NCBI GenBank assembly: GCA_003501375.1
Contig: DNPO01000037.1
Coordinates: forward strand, 1-5,792
Source of the DNA: Candidatus Sumerlaeota bacterium
GTDB taxonomy: Bacteria > Sumerlaeota > Sumerlaeia > UBA8349
DNA length: 5,792 bases
Reading direction: 5' to 3'
Positions 5,518-5,792 of this stretch are shown here, one piece after another. Numbering within the stretch: position 1 is the stretch's first letter; each line of letters starts with the position of its first letter. The position numbers were made by a program, and so were the translations under genes. The notes under the pieces were generated by a model. It was not told the DNA's origin, searched no databases, and worked only from the letters and a program-made list of their open reading frames with translations.

Positions 5518-5792
5518 GTGAGTGACTTTGACTCGTTCTTCGCATCATCCGTGATGCCTCTCCTACAGAACACTCACGGCGAGGATATAACCATTATCCG
5601 CACAACCAAGGCGGCTTATGATCCTGCCACCGGGATGGCAAGCACATCCTCCACAACGTCAATCCCAGCATCTGGCATTGTGGAAGATGCACAGATGCAG
5701 GAATCCGACGCGGATGGCTTGCGCGTTGCCGGGTACTATAAGGTAACGACAACCACGCAGGTTCTTGAAGGCGATTTGGTGAACATTCGTAA
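5518..5792 (+). CDS. Probable head-tail connector / head-completion protein (partial, 5' part)
   Basis: The first 91 residues of a gene that runs off the right edge with no stop. The sequence begins MSDFDSFFASSVMPLLQNTHG and continues with EDITIIRTTKAAYDPATGM, a pattern common in small phage head-tail joining or stopper proteins: a short N-terminal helix, then a strand with 'D-I-T-I-x-R' and a turn 'YDPATG'. It then has VEDAQMQESDADGLRVAGYYKV and GDLVNIR, consistent with a small beta-barrel. It follows the decoration gene by 16 bases in the same operon, the usual place for connector genes. The assignment rests on pattern and position only. A hypothetical phage structural protein is the alternative. 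Confidence 0.62.
   Translation, partial: MSDFDSFFASSVMPLLQNTHGEDITIIRTTKAAYDPATGMASTSSTTSIPASGIVEDAQMQESDADGLRVAGYYKVTTTTQVLEGDLVNIR

Overview
The window is a compact head-morphogenesis module of a tailed double-stranded DNA phage or prophage (Caudoviricetes). All the genes I support are on the + strand and tightly packed. Nothing in the sequence identifies the host. Clear Shine-Dalgarno sequences and GTG starts point to a bacterial phage with a roughly balanced base composition. Fused protease/capsid genes of this kind are known in tailed phages and prophages, but I would not name a phylum from this fragment.

Layout from left to right: (1) a small three-CxxC zinc-ribbon protein (27-245, GTG start). 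(2) A 77-base gap with a striking pair of 15-bp palindromes that together form a 16-bp hairpin (247-281). (3) A gpW-like head-tail joining protein (323-598). (4) A lambda-type portal protein (601-2088). (5) One long gene (2051-4339) that fuses an HK97-type prohead protease, a helical scaffold-like segment and a Mu gpT-like major capsid protein. (6) A very acidic small protein of unknown function (4342-4722) with a 14-bp perfect inverted repeat inside its coding sequence. (7) A DUF2190-type capsid decoration protein with an extra C-terminal domain (4719-5501). (8) The beginning of a probable head-tail connector or head-completion gene (5518 to the right edge).

From gpW onward the genes touch or overlap: a 2-base gap, a 38-base overlap, a 2-base gap, a 4-base overlap and a 16-base gap. 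This fits one translationally coupled late transcript that builds the portal vertex, the prohead with its scaffold and protease, the shell decoration and the connector. The terminase genes probably lie just to the left and the remaining connector and tail genes to the right.

The most interesting signal is in the protease-scaffold-capsid gene. It has an in-frame ATG with a good Shine-Dalgarno sequence at each of its two domain boundaries (ATG 2657 and ATG 3161). One reading frame could therefore yield three nested products: the full 762-aa fusion, a 560-aa scaffold-capsid protein and a 392-aa capsid protein. That would solve the problem that a head needs hundreds of capsid subunits but only a few proteases. 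This is an inference from sequence and has not been shown here.
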